Shown here in pieces: positions 6,952-15,298 of a stretch of 33,029 nucleotides of DNA. The translations under genes and the position numbers were made by a program. The stretch covers positions 1-33,029 of the forward strand of contig JAIEPJ010000198.1 of assembly GCA_019749835.1 (NCBI GenBank), in the 5' to 3' direction. Position 1 is the first letter of the stretch; each line of letters starts with the position of its first letter. Source of the stretch: Phreatobacter sp. (GTDB lineage: Bacteria; Pseudomonadota; Alphaproteobacteria; Rhizobiales; Phreatobacteraceae). The notes under the pieces are model-generated. The model did not search any database. It saw only the letters and a program-made list of their open reading frames with translations, and was not told the DNA's origin.

Positions 6952-8331
6952 TCACGCTGCAGCCGGGGACGCGGCATGGCGCCGCTCGCCCGCCGCCGCG
7001 ACAAAGGCTGCGCCCAGCCGGGCGAGCGCGGCGTCGCTGCCGCGCGGACCGATCAGGGTGATCCCGGCCGGGAGGCCGTCGGACCGGAAGGGTCCCGGCA
7101 CCGCAAGTGCAGCGAGGTCGAGCAGGTTGACGAAATTCGTATAGGTGCCGAGCCGGCTGTTGGGGCCGATCGGATCGGCGGCGAGGTCGGCGAGGGTCGG
7201 GAAGACCGGCGCGGTCGGCACCACCAGCGCCTCGACCTGATCCCAGACCTGCTCCGTCGCACGCTTCAGCGCCGCCAGCCGGTAGAGCCCTTCGAAGGCA
7301 TCGGTCGCGGAGAAACGCTCGGCGGCGCCGACGATCATCCGCGTCACCGGATGCACGTCTGCGGCATGGGTTGCGAGAAAGGCGCGCATGGCGGCGTGGC
7401 GCTCGGCCACCCATGGGCCCTCGTAGAGCAGCTTTGCCACGTCGAAAAAGGCGGTGAAATCGATCTCGGCCGTGCTGGCGGCGAGCGGTGAGACGACGTC
7501 GAGCGCCGCCGCATAGGCCTCCGCCATGGCGTCGTCGCCGAAGAACAGGCGGTCGGCGCCACGCGGTATGCCGAGCCGGGTGATCGGAGCCACGCCCGAC
7601 GGCAGGTCCTGCGCCACCGGCCGCGAATAGGCATCCTCGCGGTCGAGGCCGCGCATCACCGCATAGGCGGCGAAGGCATCGTCGACGCTGTGCGCGAAGA
7701 CCGAGACGCAGTCGAGCGTCCGGCAGGCCGGCAGCACGCCCCGGGTGGAGAGGGCCCCGAGCGAGGGCTTGAGGCCGACGAGGTCGTTGAGCCCGGCCGG
7801 CACCCGGCCGGAGCCCGCCGTGTCCGTGCCGAGCGCGATCGGCACGATGCCCCGCGCGACGGCGATGGCCGAGCCCGACGACGAGCCCCCCGGCACGCGC
7901 GCCGGGTCGAAGGCGTTGCGCGGGATCGGATAGGGCGAGCGCACCCCGACGAGGCCGGTGGCGAACTGGTCAAGATTGGTCTTGCCGATGACGAGGGCGC
8001 CCGCGGCGACGAGTTTCTCGACCACGGTGGCGGAGCGCGCGGGCATGAAGGAAAAGGCGGGGCAGGCGGCCGTCGTCGGCAGGCCGGCGACATCGATATT
8101 GTCCTTCACCGCGACCGGCACGCCCCAGAGCGGAAAGGCGACAGGATCGAAAGGCGGCAGGGCCGCCGCCGCCGCCGCCACATCGGCCTCGGGACGCAGG
8201 TGGATGAAGATGCCGGGATCATCCACTGCCGCGATGCGGCGATAGACGGCCGTGACCGTCGCCGTGACGGGCGTGCCGCCGGCATATCCGGCATGGAGTT
8301 CTGCGATCGTGGTTGCGCGTTCGCTGTGCAT
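6952..8331 (-). CDS. Allophanate-hydrolase-type amidase (AtzF amidase domain)
   Basis: This is an amidase-signature enzyme of 459 residues, most like the N-terminal domain of allophanate hydrolase (AtzF/DUR1), which releases ammonia from allophanate. The Ser-cisSer-Lys triad is visible as Lys76 (VAVKDNI), Ser150 in GGSSSGSA and Ser174 in TDTAGSGR; the spacing (74 and 24) matches AtzF as I recall it. NLDQFATGLVGVRSPYP and LPACRTLDCVSVFAHSV are also AtzF-like. The chain stops where the fused enzymes enter their second domain, which is encoded separately by the next gene. I chose the ATG at 8331 (AGGA close upstream, normal start TIAELHAGY); upstream starts at 8355 (ATG) and 8367 (GTG) are possible. 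There is no urea carboxylase in the window, so the source of allophanate is unknown and a related acyl-urea could be the substrate. Confidence 0.85.
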   Translation of the reverse strand: MHSERATTIAELHAGYAGGTPVTATVTAVYRRIAAVDDPGIFIHLRPEADVAAAAAALPPFDPVAFPLWGVPVAVKDNIDVAGLPTTAACPAFSFMPARSATVVEKLVAAGALVIGKTNLDQFATGLVGVRSPYPIPRNAFDPARVPGGSSSGSAIAVARGIVPIALGTDTAGSGRVPAGLNDLVGLKPSLGALSTRGVLPACRTLDCVSVFAHSVDDAFAAYAVMRGLDREDAYSRPVAQDLPSGVAPITRLGIPRGADRLFFGDDAMAEAYAAALDVVSPLAASTAEIDFTAFFDVAKLLYEGPWVAERHAAMRAFLATHAADVHPVTRMIVGAAERFSATDAFEGLYRLAALKRATEQVWDQVEALVVPTAPVFPTLADLAADPIGPNSRLGTYTNFVNLLDLAALAVPGPFRSDGLPAGITLIGPRGSDAALARLGAAFVAAAGERRHAASPAAA

Positions 8332-8415
8332 GGGTCCTGCTCGTGCGCAAGCCATGTCGCAATGCACGTGCCAAACCCTCCGCGGCTGGTCGTTCGAGGG
8401 AGGGTTTCTTGCCAG

Positions 8416-8431
8416 TCACCCCGTCGGGTGA
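8416..8431. repeat. Hairpin dyad in the leader of the amidase operon
   Basis: TCACCC CGTC GGGTGA is a perfect 6-bp stem with a 4-base loop, lying 85-100 bases upstream of the chosen amidase start. There is no T-run next to it on the operon strand. It may be a second protein-binding site or a leader hairpin. Confidence 0.3.
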
Positions 8432-8438
8432 GGTCAAG

Positions 8439-8562
8439 CACATGAAAAATATTGGGAAAAGGGGATCCTCTGTTTCGGGTGCGCCGCCGGGCATGCACCG
8501 CTCTATTGTATGCAATTACTCAAATGGGCCTAAAATATGATCAAAATATAGGCATATGCCTG
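8439..8562 (-). promoter_or_regulatory. AT-rich promoter/operator region of the amidase-ABC operon
   Basis: This 124-base stretch is markedly AT-rich against a GC-rich background and lies between the FCD regulator and the operon it probably controls. It contains ATTGTATGCAAT (8505-8516), a near-palindrome with arms ATTG/CAAT, like the TTGTATACAA-type sites bound by FCD-group GntR proteins. It also contains the perfect 12-bp palindrome AGGCATATGCCT (8550-8561), which ends one base before the regulator's stop codon. Read on the minus strand, the first site contains TACAAT, a good -10 hexamer, so a bound regulator would block RNA polymerase. The matching -35 is poor. Promoter position is inferred. 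Confidence 0.5.
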
Positions 8563-9264
8563 TCATGTCGCTTCCGTCGTCGCCCTGGCGAGGTCGTCCC
8601 AGGCGCGGGCGGAAAGCCCGATATGGTCGCGCATGGCGGCTGCGGCGCGTGCGCTGTCGGCCCGCAGGATCGCCTGGACGACCAGGCTATGCTCGTGGTG
8701 GGACCGTGTGAGGCGGTCCCGGCCCTCGAACTGGGCGCGCCGGAACGGCGCCAGCCGGCGGCGCGTCGCGGAGGCGAGCTCGGCGAGGTAGCTGTTGTGC
8801 GATCCCCGGTAGATGCTCACGTGGAAGGCGATGTTCGCCGCGCTATAGGCGTCGAGGTCGCCGGCACGGACCAGGACGGCCATGGACCCGTGCAACTCCT
8901 CCAGCGCCGCGCGTTCAGCCCGGTTCATCTGCGCGGCGCTGAGCCCGGCGCTCAGCGCCTCCAGTTCACCCATGACGGCGAACATGTCGCGCAACTGGGC
9001 ATGGTCCGGCTTGGCGACGACGGCGCCGCGATGCGGCCGGATCTCGACCAGTCCGGACGCCGACAATTGCCGCAGAGCCTCGCGCACGGGGGTGCGCGAC
9101 ACCGCATATTCGGCGGCGATCTGCACCTCGTCGAGGGCGGCTCCCGGCTTCAGCCGCCCGGTGACGATGGCTTCGGCGAGCCGGGTCTGGAGTTCCTCGG
9201 TCCGCGTTCCCCGCACGCCCGGCCGACGGGCACCCAGGTCGCCGGGCAATGTCGTCGCGCTCAT
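8563..9264 (-). CDS. GntR-family (FadR/FCD subfamily) transcriptional regulator
   Basis: The 233-residue product (from the ATG at 9264) has an N-terminal winged helix-turn-helix (residues about 20-88, with VSRTPVREALRQLSASGLVE as the recognition region). A C-terminal FCD ligand domain follows (about 100-225). The FCD metal/ligand residues are visible as Asp in DLDAYSAANIAFH plus His residues in that segment, in RSHHEHS and in MRDHIG. The frame is open further upstream, but that would overlap the DUF2125 gene; the chosen start lies 13 bases after its stop. The gene points toward the amidase-ABC operon and is separated from it by an AT-rich gap with palindromes. It likely regulates that operon in response to its substrate or a product. 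Confidence 0.92.
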   Translation of the reverse strand: MSATTLPGDLGARRPGVRGTRTEELQTRLAEAIVTGRLKPGAALDEVQIAAEYAVSRTPVREALRQLSASGLVEIRPHRGAVVAKPDHAQLRDMFAVMGELEALSAGLSAAQMNRAERAALEELHGSMAVLVRAGDLDAYSAANIAFHVSIYRGSHNSYLAELASATRRRLAPFRRAQFEGRDRLTRSHHEHSLVVQAILRADSARAAAAMRDHIGLSARAWDDLARATTEAT

Positions 9265-9277
9265 CTCGGGTCCGCCG

Positions 9278-10267
9278 TCAGGGAGCGATGGTGGGAAGGG
9301 CGATGCGGAGGGGGCCGATCTGCAGGCGCCCGTCCGCCGCGCGCAGGTTGAAGATGCGGCCGGGCTTGCCTTCGACATCCGTCGGTCGGCTCGCCAGGGT
9401 TATCGCACCGGCGGCGAGAGGGCCGAGGGCGGCGCCGAGGCCGCTCGCCTGCAGCGCCGCCTCCACATTGGCCACCCTGAGTTCGATTTCGCCGTCCGGC
9501 TTGCCCTCCGGTGTCAGGCGCAGCGTGCCCTTGGCCACCGCCAACGCCGGTCCCTGGACGAGGCGCAGCAGGACGAGATCGATCGCCCCGCCGGCCGCCT
9601 GCCACTGTCGCACCGGCAGAACCTGCGCCCGGCTCGGATTTCGCAGCAGCTTGCGGGCGACGAACTGGATTTCCGCGTCGACCGGCGCCATGGGGCGGGC
9701 GGCAAAGGTCGCGGTCTTGAGGCTGGCAACGACGTCGATGCTGACGGGGTCGGTGCGGTTCGGGCGCGTGTGCAACTCGGCGCGCGCGGCCTTCACCAGA
9801 GCCACGCCGTCCCGGACCACTTCGAGGCCGTCGATCACGGCGTTGGAACTGTCATAGCCGCCGATCTGCAACTGGGCGGAGGCCTGGGCGAGCCGCCATG
9901 TAGCCGTGGTGACCGAGGGATCCCCCTCCGTCACCACCGTCATCGGGCCGGTCCATTCGGAGATGACATGGCCGGGGCTCCAGATCTGCGAGACCACCTT
10001 CAGCGTTTCGAACCGGTAGGTCTGGTAGGGGCGCGCCTCGTCCCGCAGTTCCACCATGGGCTTGCTGCAGGTGATCTCCATGCGGAACGGATAACCGCCG
10101 CGCGAGCGCTCGCCGCACTGGATGACCCGGCCATTGGCGGCTTCCGCTGCGAGCCAGCGTTGGATGGCGTCCTCGGCGCGGCCGGCGCCCCAGGCCCAGA
10201 CGGCGCTCCAGCCGGCGATGGCGATACCGACGACGGCGAGGGGCAGGATGATGGTGCGTGGTCGCAT
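9278..10267 (-). CDS. DUF2125 family membrane-anchored protein
   Basis: The 329-residue product starts MRPRTIILPLAVVGIAIAGW, a single N-terminal membrane helix or uncleaved signal, followed by GAGRAEDAIQRWLA and CGERSRGGYPFRMEITC. The last two match the conserved opening of DUF2125 proteins, which are common in Alphaproteobacteria and of unknown function. The bulk should be periplasmic. The two Cys around GGYPFRMEI are conserved in the family as I recall and might pair. The ATG at 10267 is preferred over 10294 because it opens the helix and has GGACGGAG close by. The regulator gene follows after 13 bases, so the two may share a transcript, although no functional link is evident. Confidence 0.85.
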   Translation of the reverse strand: MRPRTIILPLAVVGIAIAGWSAVWAWGAGRAEDAIQRWLAAEAANGRVIQCGERSRGGYPFRMEITCSKPMVELRDEARPYQTYRFETLKVVSQIWSPGHVISEWTGPMTVVTEGDPSVTTATWRLAQASAQLQIGGYDSSNAVIDGLEVVRDGVALVKAARAELHTRPNRTDPVSIDVVASLKTATFAARPMAPVDAEIQFVARKLLRNPSRAQVLPVRQWQAAGGAIDLVLLRLVQGPALAVAKGTLRLTPEGKPDGEIELRVANVEAALQASGLGAALGPLAAGAITLASRPTDVEGKPGRIFNLRAADGRLQIGPLRIALPTIAP

Positions 10268-10353
10268 GGGCTCCGTCCGGCGGGATGCTTGCACAGGAAG
10301 GGCTGGGTCTATAGCAGAACCTTCAGGACTCGTCCCTCACCCCGTCAAGTCGC

Positions 10354-10884
10354 ATGCAACGTGAATCCGGCGATCTCTGGGTCTTCGGCTACGGTTCGCT
10401 GATGTGGCGACCGGGCTTTTCCTTCGTCGAGCGCCATCCCGCGCGGCTCGTCGGACTGCACCGCTCGCTCTGCGTCTATTCCCATGTCCATCGCGGCACG
10501 CCCGAGCAGCCGGGGCTGGTCCTCGGGCTCGATCGTGGCGGCACATGCCGGGGCATGGCCTTCCGCGTCGCGGCGGGGCTGGCCGATGAGACCGTTGCCT
10601 ATCTGCGCGCGCGGGAACAGGCGACCTCCGTCTATCTGGAGGTCTATCGCAATATCACGCTGGAATGCCCCGACCGCCCCAGTGTCCGCGCCCTGACCTA
10701 TATCGTCGACCGCGGCCATGCCCAATATGCCGGCCGCCTGCCGCTCGACCGGCAACTCCATATCGTCCGGCACGGACACGGCCGTTCCGGCGCCAATCCC
10801 GACTATGTGCTCAATACCGTCAAGGCGATCGAGGAACTCGGTTTCCGCGACCGCGACCTGCACTGGCTGGCCGGGCGGCTTTAG
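10354..10884 (+). CDS. ChaC-type gamma-glutamylcyclotransferase
   Basis: This 176-residue cytosolic enzyme is a ChaC-like gamma-glutamylcyclotransferase, which cleaves glutathione to 5-oxoproline and Cys-Gly. The nucleotide-loop-like motif WVFGYGSLMWRPGF is at residues 9-22, and the segment LRAREQATSVYLEVYRN holds the Glu expected for catalysis in this family (YRE..GY region). The C-terminus NPDYVLNTVKAIEELGF also matches ChaC. The length is right for the bacterial family. There is no clear ribosome binding site before the ATG. It diverges from the DUF2125 gene, with 86 bases between starts. Confidence 0.92.
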   Translation: MQRESGDLWVFGYGSLMWRPGFSFVERHPARLVGLHRSLCVYSHVHRGTPEQPGLVLGLDRGGTCRGMAFRVAAGLADETVAYLRAREQATSVYLEVYRNITLECPDRPSVRALTYIVDRGHAQYAGRLPLDRQLHIVRHGHGRSGANPDYVLNTVKAIEELGFRDRDLHWLAGRL

Positions 10885-10906
10885 GCCTCCCGGCCTCTCC
10901 GCGCCG

Positions 10907-12145
10907 TCAGGGCATTTCGCCGCGCAGCAGCTTGGGCACGTCGCCGGTGATGCCGGCGGCCTGACGGATGAAGAAGCTCTTCAGGCCCGGCAGCCGGTCG
11001 ACGAGGCCGAGCCCGAGGTCCCGCACGAAGCGGACCGGCTGCGAGCCGTTGGAGAAGAGCCGGTTGAGCCCGTCGGTCGTGACACCCATGAGCGTGGTGT
11101 CGAAGCGACGCCAGCGCTGGTAGCGGGCCAGCACGTCGGCCGCGCCGTGATCCATGCCGAGTCTGGCCGCATCGGCGAGACATTCGGCCAGCGCGGCGAC
11201 GTCGCGGAAGCCCATATTGATGCCCTGGCCGGCGATGGGATGAATGACGTGGGCCGCGTCCCCCACCAGGGCGAGGCGCGGCGCCACGAAGTCGCGCGCC
11301 ACCTTCAGGCCGAGCGGATAGGCCGCGGGCGTGTCGAGGAGGGTGATCTCGCCGAGGCGGTGGCCGAAGCGCGTCTCCAGTTCATCGAGGAAAAGTTCGC
11401 GCGGCAGACGGCATAGCCGTTCCGCGCGGCCGGTCTCCTCGGTCCAGACGATCGACGACCGGCGGCCCGTCAGCGGCAGGATCGCAAAGGGCCCGGCGGG
11501 CAGGAAGTGCTCCTCGGCGCGGCCCTCGTGGTCATGCTCATGGCCGACCGTGCAGACGATGCCAGACTGGTCATAGTCCCAGCCGACCGTCCGGATGCCG
11601 GCGAGGTCGCGCAGGCGCGAGCGTCCGCCGTCGCAGGCGACGAGAAGGGGCGTCGCGATCACCTGGCCGTCGGCCAGCGTCACGCTCGTCTCGCCCGCGC
11701 CAGCCTCGAAAGCGGCCACCGAGGAGGCCTGGAATGTCACGCCCAGGGCCCGGGCGCGGTCCGTCAGGGCCCGCGTCACGACGGCATTCGGCGCCATATG
11801 GGCGAAGGGCTCGCCGGGGGCCACCTCGCCATCAAAGGTTAGGAAGACCGGCCGCACCACGTCGAGCGTGCGGCTGTCGGTCACCACCATGTCGAGAATC
11901 GGCTGGGCTTCCGGCGCGATGGCATCCCAGACGCCCGTTGCCTCGAACATGCGGCGCGCCGCGGCAGCGAAGGCCGAGGCCCGGCTGGACTCGGCGGGCG
12001 GCGCTGCCAGGGCGGGGTCGGCAACGGTGACGTGGAACGAGCGGCCGAGCGATGTTTTGAGCGCTACGGCGAGGGAAAGACCTGCGAGGCCGCCCCCCGC
12101 GATGAGGATGGCGGTGCGGGCTGGAGATGTCGGATCCTGGCTCAT
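10907..12145 (-). CDS. UbiH/UbiF/Coq6-family FAD-dependent ubiquinone hydroxylase
   Basis: This is a flavoprotein monooxygenase (412 residues) of the family that hydroxylates the ring of ubiquinone precursors. Its three FAD/NADPH motifs are in order: the dinucleotide fold ILIAGGGLAGLSLA (12-25), the DG motif LLVACDGGRSRLR, and the GD motif LVGDAAHVIHPIAGQGINMG, which is typical of UbiH/UbiF/VisC proteins. Alphaproteobacteria use several such enzymes (including UbiL and UbiM types) with different ring positions, and I cannot assign the position from sequence alone. ubiG lies 1 kb upstream on the same strand, which supports a role in ubiquinone synthesis. It converges with chaC. Confidence 0.9.
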   Translation of the reverse strand: MSQDPTSPARTAILIAGGGLAGLSLAVALKTSLGRSFHVTVADPALAAPPAESSRASAFAAAARRMFEATGVWDAIAPEAQPILDMVVTDSRTLDVVRPVFLTFDGEVAPGEPFAHMAPNAVVTRALTDRARALGVTFQASSVAAFEAGAGETSVTLADGQVIATPLLVACDGGRSRLRDLAGIRTVGWDYDQSGIVCTVGHEHDHEGRAEEHFLPAGPFAILPLTGRRSSIVWTEETGRAERLCRLPRELFLDELETRFGHRLGEITLLDTPAAYPLGLKVARDFVAPRLALVGDAAHVIHPIAGQGINMGFRDVAALAECLADAARLGMDHGAADVLARYQRWRRFDTTLMGVTTDGLNRLFSNGSQPVRFVRDLGLGLVDRLPGLKSFFIRQAAGITGDVPKLLRGEMP

Positions 12146-12280
12146 GACCGGGATTTACCGGATGTCGGGGCCCGAAGAAATCGGAACCGCGTGCAGGACC
12201 GTTCACATTCGCGGATCAGCCCCGTATCGATCCTGGCACGGGGACGATCGCCGCGCGGGGATAAAGGCGGACTGCAAACA

Positions 12281-12301
12281 GCGCGCAGGGGCGCTGCGCG
12301 C
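12281..12301 (-). terminator. Strong hairpin downstream of cspA
   Basis: A perfect 8-bp stem (12281-12288 with 12294-12301, GCGCGCAG / CTGCGCGC) and 5-base loop lies 65 bases after the cspA stop. On the minus strand only a short TGTTTG follows, so termination may be partial. The rest of the 220-base gap up to the hydroxylase start shows no gene. Confidence 0.45.
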
Positions 12302-12365
12302 GTCGAGCCGATGATCCGCTCCTCGCGCAGACCCTCACGCGCGCCGCGGGAACAGCGCCGGAGGA

Positions 12366-12581
12366 TCAGCCGCGGACTGCGAGATTGACCGCCTTCGGTC
12401 CCTTGCCGCGCTTGTCGGGTTCGAGCTCGAACTCCAGTTTCTGCCCTTCGGCGAGACTTGCGAGACCCGAACGCTGGACGGCCGAAATATGGACGAAGAT
12501 GTCCTTGCCCCCATCGTCCGGCTTGATGAAGCCGTAGCCTTTCTCGGTGTTGAAGAACTTGACGGTCCCCGTCATCGACAT
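12366..12581 (-). CDS. Cold-shock domain protein (CspA family)
   Basis: This is a single cold-shock domain of 71 residues that binds single-stranded RNA and DNA and acts as an RNA chaperone. RNP1 (KGYGFIK) and RNP2 (DIFVHIS) are both present, following [10 protein letters not shown]. The chain has the normal length. The ATG at 12581 is chosen because GGAAAGG lies 9 bases upstream; an ATG two codons later is also possible, and the frame is open to 12605. Many csp genes are controlled by a structured 5' leader. Here the upstream gap is about 196 bases, enough for one, but I could not identify a conserved element. Confidence 0.95.
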   Translation of the reverse strand: MSMTGTVKFFNTEKGYGFIKPDDGGKDIFVHISAVQRSGLASLAEGQKLEFELEPDKRGKGPKAVNLAVRG

Positions 12582-12777
12582 GCCGGTCAGCCTTTCCGAA
12601 TGCACTGCCGGTTCCGCACGATTGCGAACCTGCTAGAGCTCCGGATCAGCACATGTCCGCGATGCTCCGGCACCATGGTGGGACCGGATCGCCGCCAGAT
12701 CCTCGCCGCCCGGACCTGAGAGCCAGAAAGAAGCGTAACTCGGATTTTTGGGACTGCACAGCCCCCTTTTTGGTGAA

Positions 12778-13125
12778 TCAGCAGGTGTTTCCCTGCGTCA
12801 TCTGCGCCGATCTATATGGCGCCAAAGAAGATGTGGCGCATGGGACAGGTGATATACGCCACGTTGTAACATTTTCGTCGGTTGTGCACACGGCAAGCCT
12901 CTCGCCGCCAGGGGTCCTGAGGCAGATTGTTTCCCCTACGACCCAACTTTTGCCGGCTGCACGGCAGGTACAGGGTGGCATTGTTACGGGAGGGCCGGGC
13001 GTGAAGGGCTGACGCTGGACAATTTCGGCAGTCGGATCTGTATCCCGCGGTTGCGCCGCGGTCTCGCGGCCCATGGCAAGACCGGCGCTGACGAGGGCGA
13101 CGAGAACGAGGACCGCTTGGCGCAT
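12778..13125 (-). CDS. Small Cys-rich secreted hypothetical protein
   Basis: The 115-residue product has a clear signal peptide (MRQAVLVLVALVSAGLAMG, cleavage probably near ETAAQ). The mature domain carries regularly spaced cysteines: CTC, then ICL, AVC, PC and a final C. The pattern CTCRAAGKSWVVGETICL...GERLAVC resembles a conserved secreted family in Hyphomicrobiales whose function I do not know. It is probably a disulfide-bonded periplasmic or exported protein. The second Cys half includes a TTW segment before the last pair. No strong ribosome binding site precedes the ATG. It sits between ubiG and cspA on the same strand, with no obvious functional tie. Confidence 0.75.
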   Translation of the reverse strand: MRQAVLVLVALVSAGLAMGRETAAQPRDTDPTAEIVQRQPFTPGPPVTMPPCTCRAAGKSWVVGETICLRTPGGERLAVCTTDENVTTWRISPVPCATSSLAPYRSAQMTQGNTC

Positions 13126-13181
13126 GGGGAGAGCCTAGCAGGCCCGGCGCCCGGCTCCAACGCGGGAAGATTGCAGAAGCG

Positions 13182-13934
13182 TCAGCCGCGCCCTGCGGTC
13201 AGCATGTAGTTGACGGAGAGATCGGAGGTTTCGACCCAGCGGTCACGCAGGAGGTCGTAGCGCACGCCCTTGCGGTCGATGACGCTGAGGCCATTGGCGG
13301 ACATGGCGTCGGCGAGATCCTCGGGCGTGACAAACTTGTCCCATTCATGGGTCCCGCGCGGCAGCCAGCGCAGCACATATTCGGCACCGACGATGGCCAG
13401 GGCGTAGCTCTTCATGGTGCGGTTGATTGTCGCCATGACCAGAAGTCCGCCGGGTTTGACCAGCCGCGCGCAGGCTCCGACGAAGAGGCCGACATCGGCG
13501 ACGTGTTCGACGACCTCCATCGCCAGGACGATGTCGAAGGTTTCGCCGGCATCGGCACGGTCTTCCGCCGTGGTGCAGCGATAGTCGATCACGAGGCCCG
13601 AGAGCTTGGCATGGAGGCGCGCGGTCTCCACGTTGGTGCGGGCGGGATCGATGCCGGAAACGGTGGCACCCATCCGGGCGAGAGGCTCGCACAGAAGTCC
13701 GCCGCCGCAGCCGATGTCGAGCGCGGACAGGCCGGACAATGCGTCCATGGCGTTGCGGTCACGGCCGAAGCGCGCGCAGGCCATGTCCCTGATATGGGCG
13801 AGCCGCACCGGGTTGAACTTGTGCAGGACCCCCATCTTGCCCGCCGGGTTCCACCATTCCGTGGCGAGGCGGGAAAACTTGTCGACCTCGCCCGGGTCGA
13901 GCGTGGTGGGTGTCGGCGTGTCGGTAGGGCGCAT
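13182..13934 (-). CDS. ubiG: Ubiquinone biosynthesis O-methyltransferase UbiG
   Basis: UbiG performs both O-methylations in ubiquinone synthesis using S-adenosylmethionine. The 250-residue product opens with [29 protein letters not shown] split over residues 16-44, the UbiG/Coq3 hallmark (FS.LA..WW.. G...LH..N). The SAM-binding motif is [19 protein letters not shown], followed by VSGIDPA; the post-motif [14 protein letters not shown] and the later [12 protein letters not shown] are also typical. The length is normal. It diverges from lysC, with about 125 bases between, a frequent neighbour pair in Hyphomicrobiales. GAGGACCGGAAG lies before the ATG. Confidence 0.97.
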   Translation of the reverse strand: MRPTDTPTPTTLDPGEVDKFSRLATEWWNPAGKMGVLHKFNPVRLAHIRDMACARFGRDRNAMDALSGLSALDIGCGGGLLCEPLARMGATVSGIDPARTNVETARLHAKLSGLVIDYRCTTAEDRADAGETFDIVLAMEVVEHVADVGLFVGACARLVKPGGLLVMATINRTMKSYALAIVGAEYVLRWLPRGTHEWDKFVTPEDLADAMSANGLSVIDRKGVRYDLLRDRWVETSDLSVNYMLTAGRG

Positions 13935-14059
13935 GGCTTCCGGTCCTCGGCAGTCGTCGGACGGATGGTCTCCTGCGTTGCCTTACATCCGATCGATGGT
14001 TATGGATACGCGCCTTTTTGACCCAAGGGGCGCCGCCGGCGCCGGATCGTTTTCAAGCC

Positions 14060-15298
14060 ATGCCTCGCCTCGTGATGAAGTTCGGCGGCACGTCCGTCGC
14101 CAATGTCGACCGCATCAAGAACGTCGCGCGGCACGTCAAACGCGAGGTCGAGGCCGGCTATCAGGTCGCCGTGGTGGTCTCCGCCATGTCCGGCAAGACC
14201 AACGAATTGGTCGCCTGGTGCAAGGAAGCCGCACCGCTCTATGACCTCGCCGAATATGACACCGTGGTCGCCGCCGGCGAACAGGTGACCTCCGGCCTGC
14301 TCGCCATCGTCCTCAACGCCATGGGCATCAAGGCGCGCTCGTGGCAGGGCTGGCAGGTGCCGATCGTCACCGACGAGGCCCATTCGGTGGCGCGCATCGC
14401 CGACATTCCCGCCGCCCATCTCGATGCCGCCTTCGCCAATGGCGAAGTGGCGGTCATTTCCGGCTTCCAGGGCGTCTCGCGCGAGACCAACCGCATCGCG
14501 ACGCTGGGGCGCGGCGGCTCCGACACCTCCGCGGTTGCCATCGCCGCTGCCATCCGCGCCGAGCGCTGCGACATCTACACCGACGTCGACGGGGTCTATA
14601 CGACCGATCCGCGCATCGTCCCGAAGGCCCGCCGCCTCGACCGGGTCGGCTTCGAGGAAATGCTGGAAATGGCCTCACTGGGCTCGAAGGTCCTGCAGGT
14701 CCGCTCCGTCGAGCTTTCAATGATCCATGGCGTGCGCACCTATGTCCGCTCGTCTTTTGACGATCCCGAGAACCCGCAACTGGGCACTCTCATCTGCGAC
14801 GAGGAGGAAATCGTGGAAAAGCAGGTCGTGACCGGCATCGCCTTCTCGAAGGACGAGGCTCAGGTGAGCGTGCGCGCCGTCGCCGACAAGCCGGGCGTGG
14901 CCGCCGCGATCTTCGGCCCCCTCGCCGAGGCCAATATCAATGTCGACATGATCGTCCAGAACGTCTCGTCGGACGGCGCGACGACCGACATCACCTTTAC
15001 GTGTCCGGGCGCCGATCTCGAACGGGCGCGCCACGTCCTGATGGAGGCGCGCGAGGCCGTCGGCTTCAAGGCGATCGAGACCGCGTCCGATGTGGTCAAG
15101 GTCTCCTGCATCGGTGTCGGCATGCGCTCTCATGCCGGTGTGGCGGCAAAAGCCTTCAAGGCGCTCGCCGACAAGGGTATCAACATCCGCGCCATCACCA
15201 CATCGGAGATCAAATTTTCCGTGCTGATCGACGCCGCCTATACGGAACTGGCCGCGCGCACCCTCCACACGCTTTACGGCCTCGACAAGGCCGGGTGA
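14060..15298 (+). CDS. lysC: Aspartate kinase
   Basis: LysC phosphorylates L-aspartate, the first step to lysine, threonine, methionine and diaminopimelate. The product (412 residues) opens [20 protein letters not shown], with the KFGGTSVA kinase motif. It continues with [13 protein letters not shown] and a substrate region, then two ACT domains (about 265-410), which contain the allosteric lysine/threonine sites, including the segment [22 protein letters not shown] at 14018 is in frame, but the ATG at 14060 gives the standard N-terminus; no good ribosome binding site is visible at either. ptsP follows after 187 bases. Confidence 0.97.
   Translation: MPRLVMKFGGTSVANVDRIKNVARHVKREVEAGYQVAVVVSAMSGKTNELVAWCKEAAPLYDLAEYDTVVAAGEQVTSGLLAIVLNAMGIKARSWQGWQVPIVTDEAHSVARIADIPAAHLDAAFANGEVAVISGFQGVSRETNRIATLGRGGSDTSAVAIAAAIRAERCDIYTDVDGVYTTDPRIVPKARRLDRVGFEEMLEMASLGSKVLQVRSVELSMIHGVRTYVRSSFDDPENPQLGTLICDEEEIVEKQVVTGIAFSKDEAQVSVRAVADKPGVAAAIFGPLAEANINVDMIVQNVSSDGATTDITFTCPGADLERARHVLMEAREAVGFKAIETASDVVKVSCIGVGMRSHAGVAAKAFKALADKGINIRAITTSEIKFSVLIDAAYTELAARTLHTLYGLDKAG

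Noticed and set aside
8882-10402. A 506-codon plus-strand frame across the regulator and DUF2125 genes
   Set aside because: It covers two clear minus-strand genes and shows no domain.
12750-12771. Terminator-like hairpin followed by TTTTT on the plus strand, suggesting a small RNA upstream of cspA
   Set aside because: The stem has an A-C mismatch on the plus strand, there is a T-run on both sides, and there is no plus-strand gene or promoter in front. On the minus strand the stem pairs better but no T-run follows.
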